From contig JAISBK010000019.1 in NCBI GenBank assembly GCA_031266255.1, forward strand, positions 1 through 19,550: a stretch of 19,550 bases of DNA, read 5' to 3'. Below, in pieces: positions 8,119 through 14,744 of this stretch. Position 1 is the first letter of the stretch; every line of letters begins with the position of its first letter. This stretch comes from Treponema sp. (GTDB lineage: Bacteria > Spirochaetota > Spirochaetia > Treponematales > Breznakiellaceae). The notes beneath the pieces were generated by a model. The model saw only the letters and a list, made by a program, of their open reading frames with translations, was not told where the DNA came from and did no database searches. Made by a program: the position numbers and the translations under genes.

Positions 8119-8234
8119 GCGTTATTTGCTTTTTTGGTATATTTTTCTTAATTTTTGTAGTAAGTAATGATTATTGTCTTAAATAAGGGCAAAAATTGGC
8201 AAATCGTTTTTTAAAATAGGTAAGTTGGGAAAAA

Positions 8235-9644
8235 CTAAAAAAGTGATTTGATTGCCGACTGGATGTCCTTGACTGCCAGGACCGTGGTTCCCTGGATATC
8301 CTTCTTTGCTTCAGGTGTTTGGTGATGACTACCGCTTGATTCTTCTAAGGGGTCCAGTTGGGGACCAAGAAACTGATCAAACCCGAGGCTTTGGATGGTT
8401 TTGATCCTTCTGATAAGCCCCCGGACTGGCCGTACCTCTCCGGCTAAGGATAATTCTCCGGCTATGGCGATCCGTCCTGGGATCGGGTGGCCGGTTCGCG
8501 CAGAATAGAGGGCACAGGCCAAGGGGAGTTCCACCCCCACTTCGGTGATTCTGATGCCTCCAGCCACGTTAATATAGATATCTTGATCCGAAAGCCGAAG
8601 CCCTAGGTGCTTCTCTAAGGTTGCAGCGATCCGGGATACCCGATGGTGATCGATGCGATCCGAAAGAACCCGGCTCATAGCGCTGCTCTTGGCAGGAACG
8701 GTCAGGGCCTGGATTTCCACCAAGAGGGCCCTGGTACCTTCAAGGACGGCTGCGGTAGCGATTCCTGGCGCTAACGTTCCCTCCCGGCGTACCAGAAAAA
8801 GCAGTGCAGGATCCGCTACCTTGAGCCCTTGTTCCTCCATGATAAAGATGCCTATTTCATCAACCGAACCGAAGCGGTTTTTGGTTACCCGCAGGAAACG
8901 GCGATCCCCATGACGCTGTTCAAAGTAGAGTACCGTATCCACCAGGTGTTCCAGGGTTTTAGGCCCTGAGATAAGCCCTTCTTTGGTAACATGGGCAGCG
9001 AGAAAAAGCGCGGCATCATGCTCTTTCACCCAGGTAATGAGTTCAGAGGAACAGTACTTGAGTTGATTTATCGTACCCGGTATCATACCCGCCTCATCGG
9101 TATACAAGGTCTGGACAGAATCGACCATGAGGATCATCGGTTTCACCGCTTCCAAAACAGCAGTAACCGCTTCAAGTTTCCCCGTGCAGCAGAGTTCAAT
9201 CCGGTCTGTGGTAATCCCTAGACGGTCCCCGCGTATCCGCACTTGTCCGGCTGATTCTTCTCCGGAAATATAGAGTATTCTCCCTTTCGTACCCGCGGCA
9301 GCAGCTATCTGAAGCAGTAAGGTGGATTTGCCTATTCCCGGTTCGCCTCCGACGAGAATCGCGGATCGTTTCATAATGCCGCCTCCCAGTACTCGGTCAA
9401 GTTCTGGAATACCGCTGGGAATACGGCTGCCCTCTTGAGCATCTACCGCCGACAACGGGATTGACTGGGGCAGGGAACCTTTGGGGTGGTTCCTAGGGCT
9501 ATGCTGATCCATACCGCGTCCTGGTAGGCTCGTTTCGATGAGAGCATTCCATTCACCACACTCAGGACAGCGGCCCAGCCACTTGGGCTCCTCATGGCCG
9601 CAAACCGAGCATTTAAAGACAAGGAGAGCTTGTTTTTTCATCAC
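8235..9644 (-). CDS. radA: DNA repair protein RadA/Sms
   Basis: A 469-residue protein with full RadA architecture. An N-terminal four-cysteine zinc finger (C12, C15, C26, C29; CSVCGHEEPKWLGRCPECGEW) is followed by a RecA-like ATPase with Walker A GGEPGIGKST (about 98-107), Walker B-type ILMVDSVQT, and the RadA-specific KNRFGS motif (about 253). A Lon-protease-like C-terminal domain follows (VAGGIRITEVGVELPLACAL). RadA is a DnaB-like hexameric helicase that processes branched recombination intermediates. The start is either GTG at 9644 or ATG at 9641. Neither has a Shine-Dalgarno sequence, and TATATT 9 bases before the GTG (AGGACA 18 bp further up) suggests a nearly leaderless mRNA. The start differs by one residue only. 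Confidence 0.96.
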   Translation of the reverse strand: MMKKQALLVFKCSVCGHEEPKWLGRCPECGEWNALIETSLPGRGMDQHSPRNHPKGSLPQSIPLSAVDAQEGSRIPSGIPELDRVLGGGIMKRSAILVGGEPGIGKSTLLLQIAAAAGTKGRILYISGEESAGQVRIRGDRLGITTDRIELCCTGKLEAVTAVLEAVKPMILMVDSVQTLYTDEAGMIPGTINQLKYCSSELITWVKEHDAALFLAAHVTKEGLISGPKTLEHLVDTVLYFEQRHGDRRFLRVTKNRFGSVDEIGIFIMEEQGLKVADPALLFLVRREGTLAPGIATAAVLEGTRALLVEIQALTVPAKSSAMSRVLSDRIDHHRVSRIAATLEKHLGLRLSDQDIYINVAGGIRITEVGVELPLACALYSARTGHPIPGRIAIAGELSLAGEVRPVRGLIRRIKTIQSLGFDQFLGPQLDPLEESSGSHHQTPEAKKDIQGTTVLAVKDIQSAIKSLF

Positions 9645-9711
9645 TGCATAGTAATATACTACTTTATCATGCTCATTGTCCTGGATTTATCCTGATGAAA
9701 CGTCCTCAAAC

Positions 9712-9740
9712 TTGCCTCAAGCGTATAAGTAGGTTATTAT
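9712..9740 (+). promoter_or_regulatory. Candidate promoter for leaderless manC transcript
   Basis: TTGCCT (9712-9717), 17 bp, and TATTAT (9735-9740). The expected start site (about 9747) is only some 3 bases before the ATG at 9750, and there is no Shine-Dalgarno sequence, so translation would begin on an almost leaderless mRNA. Confidence 0.45.
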
Positions 9741-9749
9741 AGTGCCACT

Positions 9750-10907
9750 ATGTTTGATGATTGTATTATCATGGCCGGCGGGTCTGGAACGCGGCTCTGG
9801 CCCGCGAGTAATTCAAGACGACCCAAGCAGTTTCTGGCGATTTCCCAGGAATCTTCCCAGACCGGGGATGTGGGGGGAGGACATACCTTTTTCCATGCTG
9901 CCCTTGAACGAGCCTTGGCATTGATTGATAGCTCAGGGCATGGACGGGTTATTATCATTGCGGGAGAAGGGCATGTACCCTTTATCATTGAGGCTTGTAC
10001 GTCTGTGAGCACGGTCTTGAGGGATCGCTTGGTTCTCATCCCTGAGCCAAGGGCAAAAAATACCGCTGCAGCCATTGCCTTGGGAATCACCTATGTGCAA
10101 CGGGTATCCGGGGGTAACCGGACGATCGTGGTACTCACCAGCGATCATAGTATTCAACCTTTGGAAGTCTTTAAGGCCAACGCCGCATCCGGAGCAGCCT
10201 TTGCCCGGCAAGAGAAGCTGGTGGTTTTTGGTATTCCTCCCCGTTCCCCGGCAACAGGATACGGGTATATTGAAACTGCTGAAGCGCTTTCCCTACCCGG
10301 AGTTTCTGGGGCAAGGGTATTCCGGGTTGCTTCGTTTCGGGAAAAACCGGCTCGACCTGTGGCGGAACAATTCGTTGCAGCTGGGAACTTTTACTGGAAT
10401 TCCGGGATGTTTGCCTTTTCTGCGGGCTTTATGCTTCGTGCATTTAAGGATTATGCCCCGGAAATCATAGCTCCTTTCGCTCGGCTTCAGGCGCCTGAAG
10501 AACAGGCGTATCGGAATGTCCAAGGATTACGTATGCTGGGTGATTGGCCGGGTCTACCCGCAGTGTATGAGCAGGTACCTACTACTTCTTTTGACTATGC
10601 CATAGCGGAGAAATGTACCCAAACCGTGATGGTCGCTGCAGATTTTGCATGGATGGATGTGGGAAGCTGGGACGAATACGAGCGCCTGGTAGGGGATACC
10701 AGGTCGGAGGTATACCAGAGCGGGGGAGCATCCTGTTTTGTTGATGCGGATATACCGGTGGCCCTTTGCGGCGTGGAGGATCTGATCGTAGTGGTCCGTT
10801 CGGGCAAAGACGCCCCTGCAGTACTGATTGCCAAGCGGGGAGAAACGCAGCGGGTCAAAGAGATTGTCGAACAAATCCGCGCTGCGGGAAAAACAGAGCT
10901 CCTCTGA
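9750..10907 (+). CDS. manC: Mannose-1-phosphate guanylyltransferase (GDP-mannose pyrophosphorylase)
   Basis: A 385-residue enzyme that makes GDP-mannose from mannose-1-phosphate and GTP for surface polysaccharide or glycan synthesis. The nucleotide-binding signature GGSGTRLWP with downstream RPKQF lies at residues 10-28. Further family landmarks are PRAKNTAAAIALG, LTSDHSI, FREKP (usually VEKP), NFYWNSGMF, SFDYAIAEK and WMDVGSWDEY. The C-terminus ends after a short beta-helix-like region, so the phosphomannose isomerase cupin domain of bifunctional AlgA/ManC is absent. The first strand CIIMAGG starts at residue 5, which fixes the ATG. No partner sugar genes are next to it; it is divergent from radA. 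Confidence 0.93.
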   Translation: MFDDCIIMAGGSGTRLWPASNSRRPKQFLAISQESSQTGDVGGGHTFFHAALERALALIDSSGHGRVIIIAGEGHVPFIIEACTSVSTVLRDRLVLIPEPRAKNTAAAIALGITYVQRVSGGNRTIVVLTSDHSIQPLEVFKANAASGAAFARQEKLVVFGIPPRSPATGYGYIETAEALSLPGVSGARVFRVASFREKPARPVAEQFVAAGNFYWNSGMFAFSAGFMLRAFKDYAPEIIAPFARLQAPEEQAYRNVQGLRMLGDWPGLPAVYEQVPTTSFDYAIAEKCTQTVMVAADFAWMDVGSWDEYERLVGDTRSEVYQSGGASCFVDADIPVALCGVEDLIVVVRSGKDAPAVLIAKRGETQRVKEIVEQIRAAGKTELL

Positions 10908-11335
10908 ATAGAAAGGCTCTTTCAAAACTGAAGAGGCTCTCTATTCTTGAAAAAGCCTATATAACGTGAGTTCGATAGGATAAAGAAACCCCTTGTATGA
11001 GGTATCCAGATGATAACCCGACTGAGGAAGAACATGAAAAACGGATGGTGATCTATAAATCCGGGGAATGGGTATAGGGGACATCAGCGCTATACTGAAA
11101 ATCAGCATCCTATGGCTGATATATGCCTATCACCAGGAACGTGGGGGAAACGAGCTATAAAGACGGCCCAAAAGTTAAGAAAACGGCTGGGGATAAGACT
11201 GGATAGCGACTGACAGGTGGGAGCATTTTCTTGCAATCTTTAGGAGAAGACAGTCATCTAGTAAGGAAGAAGTATACGGGAGGGATAGGGTAAGCAAATA
11301 AAGTGGGCGGCGAAGTCGCCCTACCACAATCCTTT
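10908..11335. other. 428-bp region without a clear gene; several perfect short stems
   Basis: It holds GGATA/TATCC (10978-10982/11003-11007) enclosing CCTT/GAGG (10991-10994/10999-11002), GTATAG/CTATAC (11072-11077/11090-11095) and ATCAGC/GCTGAT (11101-11106/11115-11120). A 26-codon plus-strand frame, 10997-11077, reads MRYPDDNPTEEEHEKR onward to SGEWV-stop but has no ribosome-binding site. The density of stems suggests a structured RNA or the remnant of a mobile or intron element. I cannot assign a family and see no domain V-like group II motif. Confidence 0.35.
11305..11325 (-). repeat. REP-like element: GTAG plus imperfect GC-rich palindrome
   Basis: On the minus strand GTAG (11324-11321) runs straight into GGGCG...CGCCC, whose arms are 11305-11309 and 11317-11321. 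The loop contains CTTCG. It sits right after the VOC gene stop, next to a 7-bp perfect hairpin (AATCCTT/AAGGATT, 11328-11344) that includes the stop codon. There is no T-run, so it does not look like an ordinary terminator. Confidence 0.5.
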
Positions 11336-11737
11336 TCAAGGATTACTACCGATTTGATGAAGTTGCCATATATAACCCCAAGGGTCTTTTTGCATTGCCG
11401 TTTTAGATCCGGAGGGCAATGATGACATCTGGACTTCTTGAATTTCCAGTATTGTGTTGAATCCTGCCGCCGATGCTTTTTCAAACACCTCATGGATGTC
11501 ATCAACCACCAAGTTAAACCACAAAAATCCACCCTGCCCTTCTTTTGGAGCCACAAGAAAAGCATCGGGATTTTCATCCAGCATATGAAAATGAGTTCCA
11601 AAAACGGTAAAAACAACTTCATTACGCCCCCTCTCAAAGGATGACTTTTCCACCGCTTCAGCACCAAAAACTTTGTTGTAAGTTTCAAACGCCACAAGGA
11701 CGTCAGGTACTACAAAATCAATCTCAACACTTGCCAT
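11336..11737 (-). CDS. VOC-superfamily (PhnB/glyoxalase-like) protein
   Basis: A 133-residue protein with the two beta-alpha-beta-beta-beta modules of the vicinal oxygen chelate fold. Module one has EIDFVVPDV..AFETYNKVFGAE and FHMLDENPDAF. Module two has FLWFNLVVDDIHEVFEKASAAGF and ends in the typical DPWGYIWQL. Where many metal-dependent members carry Glu after the W-x pair, this protein has Gln, so metal-dependent catalysis is doubtful. Substrate unknown. The ribosome-binding site AAAGGA (11750-11745) is 7 bases before the ATG, and a strong promoter lies directly upstream, so the gene is transcribed on its own. It lies within a low-GC pair of genes on one strand that has REP-like hairpins on both sides. 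Confidence 0.85.
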   Translation of the reverse strand: MASVEIDFVVPDVLVAFETYNKVFGAEAVEKSSFERGRNEVVFTVFGTHFHMLDENPDAFLVAPKEGQGGFLWFNLVVDDIHEVFEKASAAGFNTILEIQEVQMSSLPSGSKTAMQKDPWGYIWQLHQIGSNP

Positions 11738-11757
11738 AGAATTTTCCTTTGAAAAAC

Positions 11758-11786
11758 ATTTTATATCTATACGATACTTTTATCAA
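11758..11786 (-). promoter_or_regulatory. Strong sigma70-type promoter of the VOC gene
   Basis: On the minus strand, TTGATA (11786-11781), 17 bp, then TAAAAT (11763-11758), ten of twelve consensus bases. The expected start, about 11751, gives a leader of about 14 bases that contains the ribosome-binding site. Confidence 0.7.
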
Positions 11787-11843
11787 TAAAATTTCACAAA
11801 AATTTTTTAATACGTTATTTCAACCAATTTTAGGGGCAATTAC

Positions 11844-11921
11844 GCATAACATTCCGGCTGTATGCGATGTTTTTGCAACCTGTATAAGGGCTTTACGCAA
11901 CAAAGACCAGGGCTGTAAAAA
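11844..11921 (-). other. Imperfect long stem between barrel gene and VOC gene (attC-like in part)
   Basis: On the minus strand TTTTT-A-CAG-C-CCTG (11921-11908) pairs with CAGG-TTG-C-AAAAA (11882-11870), with one A.C mismatch, one G.T pair and one bulged C. About 25 bases lie between the arms. GTTATGC (11850-11844) follows. The bulged stem and GTTATGC recall integron attC sites, but no matching left-hand core is found, so the assignment is weak. Confidence 0.25.
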
Positions 11922-11953
11922 TGTGCGGCTGGCGTGCTTTATTTTTTATATTT

Positions 11954-12517
11954 TTAGAAAATAAACCCCAATGATAATCCAAAGTTGATAAAACCATATT
12001 TACCCATTTCTTCATTTATATCATTTTCCTCGGTCGGGTAAATTTTTCCAAAACTTATATTATATCCAACCCAAGGTTGGATAAATATTCGTCTTATAAT
12101 AAATTTCCATCCAATTTCCCCTTGCAAAGTAAAAAGATTGCTTGCATTGGTTTCCGTTGTTGTCATTGACAAATATGTATATCCCATTCCAATATCCATA
12201 AAAAGTTTACCAATTCTTGTACTGAATGGATAATAACGAAAATGTGTTAAGGTATCAATTTCCCATACTTTGTCTTCCTCATATGAAGAATCAGCTACGG
12301 TGATTATATGCCAGGCAATATCACTGGTTACAATAAAAGTAAAATATTTATTTAATGATCTTTCATATCCAAGTCCTAAACTCCATTGAGTAAAAATAGG
12401 AGTTGTTGGACTGCCAACGTTGAAAAAGAAGTTGTTTTTATCTTGGCTATAAATGCTATTCGATACAACTAATATCAAAAAAGTAACTGTAATAAAAATT
12501 ACAACTTTATTTTTTAT
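11954..12517 (-). CDS. Outer-membrane beta-barrel protein, apparent ATA start
   Basis: A protein of 187 residues if started at the ATA codon at 12517-12515. From there it opens with a classic signal peptide (KNKVV, then a hydrophobic run ending NSIYSQ). Alternating hydrophobic strands with many aromatics and glycines follow (WSLGLGYERSL, LFMDIGMGYTYL, GEIGWKFIIRRIFIQPWVGY), and it ends FGLSLGFIF, a terminal aromatic typical of outer-membrane barrels. AGGAGG (12530-12525) is 7 bases before the ATA. An in-frame ATGATG at 12544 lacks a ribosome-binding site and lies inside the predicted -10 box; it would add ten residues ahead of the signal peptide. The gene is much richer in AT than its neighbours, suggesting acquisition. 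Family and function unknown. Confidence 0.72.
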   Translation of the reverse strand: MKNKVVIFITVTFLILVVSNSIYSQDKNNFFFNVGSPTTPIFTQWSLGLGYERSLNKYFTFIVTSDIAWHIITVADSSYEEDKVWEIDTLTHFRYYPFSTRIGKLFMDIGMGYTYLSMTTTETNASNLFTLQGEIGWKFIIRRIFIQPWVGYNISFGKIYPTEENDINEEMGKYGFINFGLSLGFIF

Positions 12518-12539
12518 ATGTAATCCTCCTGTATCATTC

Positions 12540-12568
12540 ATCATATATAATCAAAAATAGTTCATCAA
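12540..12568 (-). promoter_or_regulatory. Promoter of the barrel gene, overlapping the upstream ATGATG
   Basis: On the minus strand, TTGATG (12568-12563), 17 bp, and TATGAT (12545-12540). Transcription should start near 12533, downstream of the ATGATG at 12544-12539 and just before the AGGAGG. Confidence 0.55.
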
Positions 12569-12602
12569 AATGTATATTTTAGGATCATACTTTCAGAAAT
12601 TT

Positions 12603-12628
12603 CAGGCGGTGTGGACACCGCCTGCTAC
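12603..12628 (-). repeat. REP-like element: GTAG plus perfect 10-bp palindrome
   Basis: On the minus strand GTAG (12628-12625) is immediately followed by a perfect stem, arms 12615-12624 and 12603-12612 (core GGCGGTGT/ACACCGCC) with a 2-base centre. It has the same orientation and the same GTAG-to-stem junction as the element at 11305-11325. There is no T-run. Confidence 0.5.
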
Positions 12629-12639
12629 CGCAATGGGCT

Positions 12640-12673
12640 AAAAAATGGCATATGCCTGAATGTAAACACATTC
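12640..12673 (-). terminator. Possible terminator after glyA
   Basis: On the minus strand the hairpin GAATGT/ACATTC (12673-12668/12663-12658, loop of four) is followed by GGCATATGCC (12656-12647) and then six T (12645-12640). The stem nearest the T-run is only 3 bp, so this is tentative. Confidence 0.35.
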
Positions 12674-12734
12674 TAGTCCAGCATCCAAATGTACGCGGTA
12701 GATCGCATCCTCTTTTCAAACATAAAGCCTACGC

Positions 12735-14258
12735 TTAATCAACAAAAAATTTTTTCAAAAGGTTCAGATCCAGTTCCGGGTACACCGGAAAACGATCCAG
12801 CAGGGTTTTCACCCGGTCTATGGCTTCGGTTTTCACCTGGGGCTTGATGAAGTATTTGACCCGGCTTCTTTGGGCCGGGTCTTTGGCTTCCGGGGCCTGG
12901 GACGTGCTCTTGAGAACCAGGGCGATAACGGCCCCAATCTCTTCCATTTCCGCCTGCCCCATGCCCAGGGTGGTGGTCGCAGCGGTCCCGATCCGCAAGC
13001 CCGAAGTGTACCAGGGGCCGTTGGGATCAAAGGGGAGGCTGTTCCGGTTCAGGGTAATGTGGCACTCGTGGAGGGCCGATTCTGCCTGGCGGCCGGTAAT
13101 CCCCAGCTTACCGGCGTTCACCAGGATCAGGTGGTTATCGGTGCCGCCGGTAAGGACCTCAAGGCCGTTTTTAATACAGGAAGCCGCCAGGGCCCGGCAG
13201 TTTTTCACGATCCGAGCCGCGTAATCCCGAAATTCCGGTTTCCCTGCTTCCCGGAAGGCAACCACCTTGGCGGCAATCACATGGGGCAGGGGCCCACCCA
13301 TGGTGAGGGGGCAACCCTTGTCCAGGGCCTCGGCGAATTCGGCGGTAGAAAGGACCAATCCCCCCCTGGGGCCCCGGAGGGTCTTGTGGGTAGTGGTGGT
13401 GACCACATGGGCATGAGGCACCGGATCATAGTCGCCGGTAAAAACTTTGCCCGCTACAAGTCCCGCGAAATGGGCCATGTCCACCATAAACACCGCCCCT
13501 GCTTTATCAGCGATTTCCCGCATCCGTTTAAAATTGATCTTCCGGGGATAGGCGGAATAACCGGCCAGGAGGATCAAGGGCTTGATGTTCAGGGCCATCT
13601 TTTCGATTGCATCATAATCAAGCAGTCCCGTTTCCTGGGAAACCGTATACCCGGAGATGTCGAACATGCGGCCCGAAACATTGTAACGGTAACCGTGGGT
13701 CAGGTGTCCGCCGGAATAGTAGTCCTGGCCCAGAAGCCTCTGGTTTCCCATAGCCGTCTTAAGTTCTTTCCACTGGGCGTCGCTCAATTTGTAGAGATTA
13801 GTTTCACCCGTAACCGCCCTGAATTGCTCAAGTAGCGGCGCCTCAACACGGGTTGCTATAATCGCCCAATAAGCCAGCATATTGGCATCCGCGCCGCAGT
13901 GAGGCTGGACATTGGCGTATTCGGCGTGGAAAAGCTTCCGGGCCTCTGCTGCCGCCAAGGACTCAATGGCGTCCACCTGTTCGTTTCCCGCGTAAAACCG
14001 GTGGCCCGGCATCCCCTCGGCGTATTTATCGGTGAGGAGGTTTCCCATAGCAAGCTGGACCGGTAGGGAACAGTAGTTTTCACTGGCGATAAGCTTAATC
14101 CGCTTCCGCTGGTTTTCCAGCTCCCGGACAATGGAAAAGGCAACTTCCGGACTGACCACGGCAATTTCCTGTAAATTACAGAGGTAAGCAAGAAAACCGG
14201 GATTCACTTTCTCCGGAGAAGTAAGGGAAAGATATTCGGCAAGGGGGCTCCTGTTCAT
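12735..14258 (-). CDS. glyA: Serine hydroxymethyltransferase (spirochaete/chlamydia type)
   Basis: A 507-residue PLP enzyme that interconverts serine and glycine with tetrahydrofolate, feeding one-carbon metabolism. Landmarks: IASENYCS, DKYAEGMPGHRFYAGNEQVD, QPHCGADANMLAYW, FMVDMAHFAGLVAG, and the PLP-lysine site VTTTTHKTLRGPRGG. It carries an insertion of about 70 residues (TRVEAPLLEQF through GNQRLLGQDYYSG) before GGHLTHGYR, as in treponemal and chlamydial SHMTs, and a longer N-terminus (MNRSPLAEYLSL) than the ~420-residue E. coli form. The ATG at 14258 is chosen because the alignable protein starts there. The frame stays open to a TTG at 14387, but those 43 residues do not look like the family. 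No good ribosome-binding site is seen at either. It follows the efflux operon on the same strand. Confidence 0.92.
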   Translation of the reverse strand: MNRSPLAEYLSLTSPEKVNPGFLAYLCNLQEIAVVSPEVAFSIVRELENQRKRIKLIASENYCSLPVQLAMGNLLTDKYAEGMPGHRFYAGNEQVDAIESLAAAEARKLFHAEYANVQPHCGADANMLAYWAIIATRVEAPLLEQFRAVTGETNLYKLSDAQWKELKTAMGNQRLLGQDYYSGGHLTHGYRYNVSGRMFDISGYTVSQETGLLDYDAIEKMALNIKPLILLAGYSAYPRKINFKRMREIADKAGAVFMVDMAHFAGLVAGKVFTGDYDPVPHAHVVTTTTHKTLRGPRGGLVLSTAEFAEALDKGCPLTMGGPLPHVIAAKVVAFREAGKPEFRDYAARIVKNCRALAASCIKNGLEVLTGGTDNHLILVNAGKLGITGRQAESALHECHITLNRNSLPFDPNGPWYTSGLRIGTAATTTLGMGQAEMEEIGAVIALVLKSTSQAPEAKDPAQRSRVKYFIKPQVKTEAIDRVKTLLDRFPVYPELDLNLLKKFFVD

Positions 14259-14448
14259 GTTTTTCAGCGAAAAGAGATACTTTTCTTTATACTCCTTATA
14301 AAATGGTACCAGACCGGATAAAAAGGCCAGGCTTACCCATTCCCGTTTAGCCTGAACATTCCGGTTGTAAAACCCATGATAATTCAAATGGTGGTTTTAT
14401 GCTATAGGGAACAGGTCCCAGAGTATGTTCCGAATTTGCCTCTGCCTT

Positions 14449-14733
14449 TCAGCCGCCTGCCTCCATAAAAAAGAGTTTAATCCCTTCTCCCGAAAAGCGC
14501 GCTTTAACTTCTTGTACCAGCGTGTTCGCCCTATCCGCTTCGTGGTTTTCTAGATAACTGATAAGCATAAAATTTTCTTCAGGCCAGGTGGCGGTTCCTA
14601 AACGGTATGCGGTTTCACCCCTGCCGTGTACTTCGGGAAGCAGGGTGTAATAAAAATCCGAAATCCCCTGCTCCAGAACGCCGATAAGTTCTTCTTTTAC
14701 AGAACGGTTGGCGATGAGTTCCATACGTTTCAT
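14449..14733 (-). CDS. PII-like transporter-associated protein (PG0541 type)
   Basis: A 94-residue protein with a ferredoxin-like, PII-type layout: N-terminal strand MKRMELIANRSV, a helix EELIGVLEQGI, the loop EVHGRGETAYRLGTATWPEENF, a strand MLISYLEN and C-terminal helix/strand EVKARFSGEGIKLFFMEA. Small proteins with this RLGT-WPEEN pattern sit next to RND efflux genes in Bacteroidetes and other anaerobes (family knowledge: 'PG0541 transporter-associated'). The ribosome-binding site TAAGGAG overlaps the pump gene's stop, and the ATG is 11 bases downstream, so it is co-translated with the pump. A sensing or regulatory role on the transporter is inferred; ligand unknown. Confidence 0.75.
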   Translation of the reverse strand: MKRMELIANRSVKEELIGVLEQGISDFYYTLLPEVHGRGETAYRLGTATWPEENFMLISYLENHEADRANTLVQEVKARFSGEGIKLFFMEAGG

Positions 14734-14744
14734 GGTCTATCTCC

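Noticed and set aside
10966..11260. Group II intron
   Set aside because: Only a GTGAG start and some stems are seen; there is no domain V, no reverse transcriptase and no defined 3' end.
12603..12628. Ordinary terminator
   Set aside because: The strong stem is not followed by a T-run on either strand, and the GTAG junction fits a REP-like repeat better.
12870..13835. Plus-strand 321-codon frame
   Set aside because: It is antisense to glyA, with composition typical of a reverse-frame shadow of a GC-rich gene.
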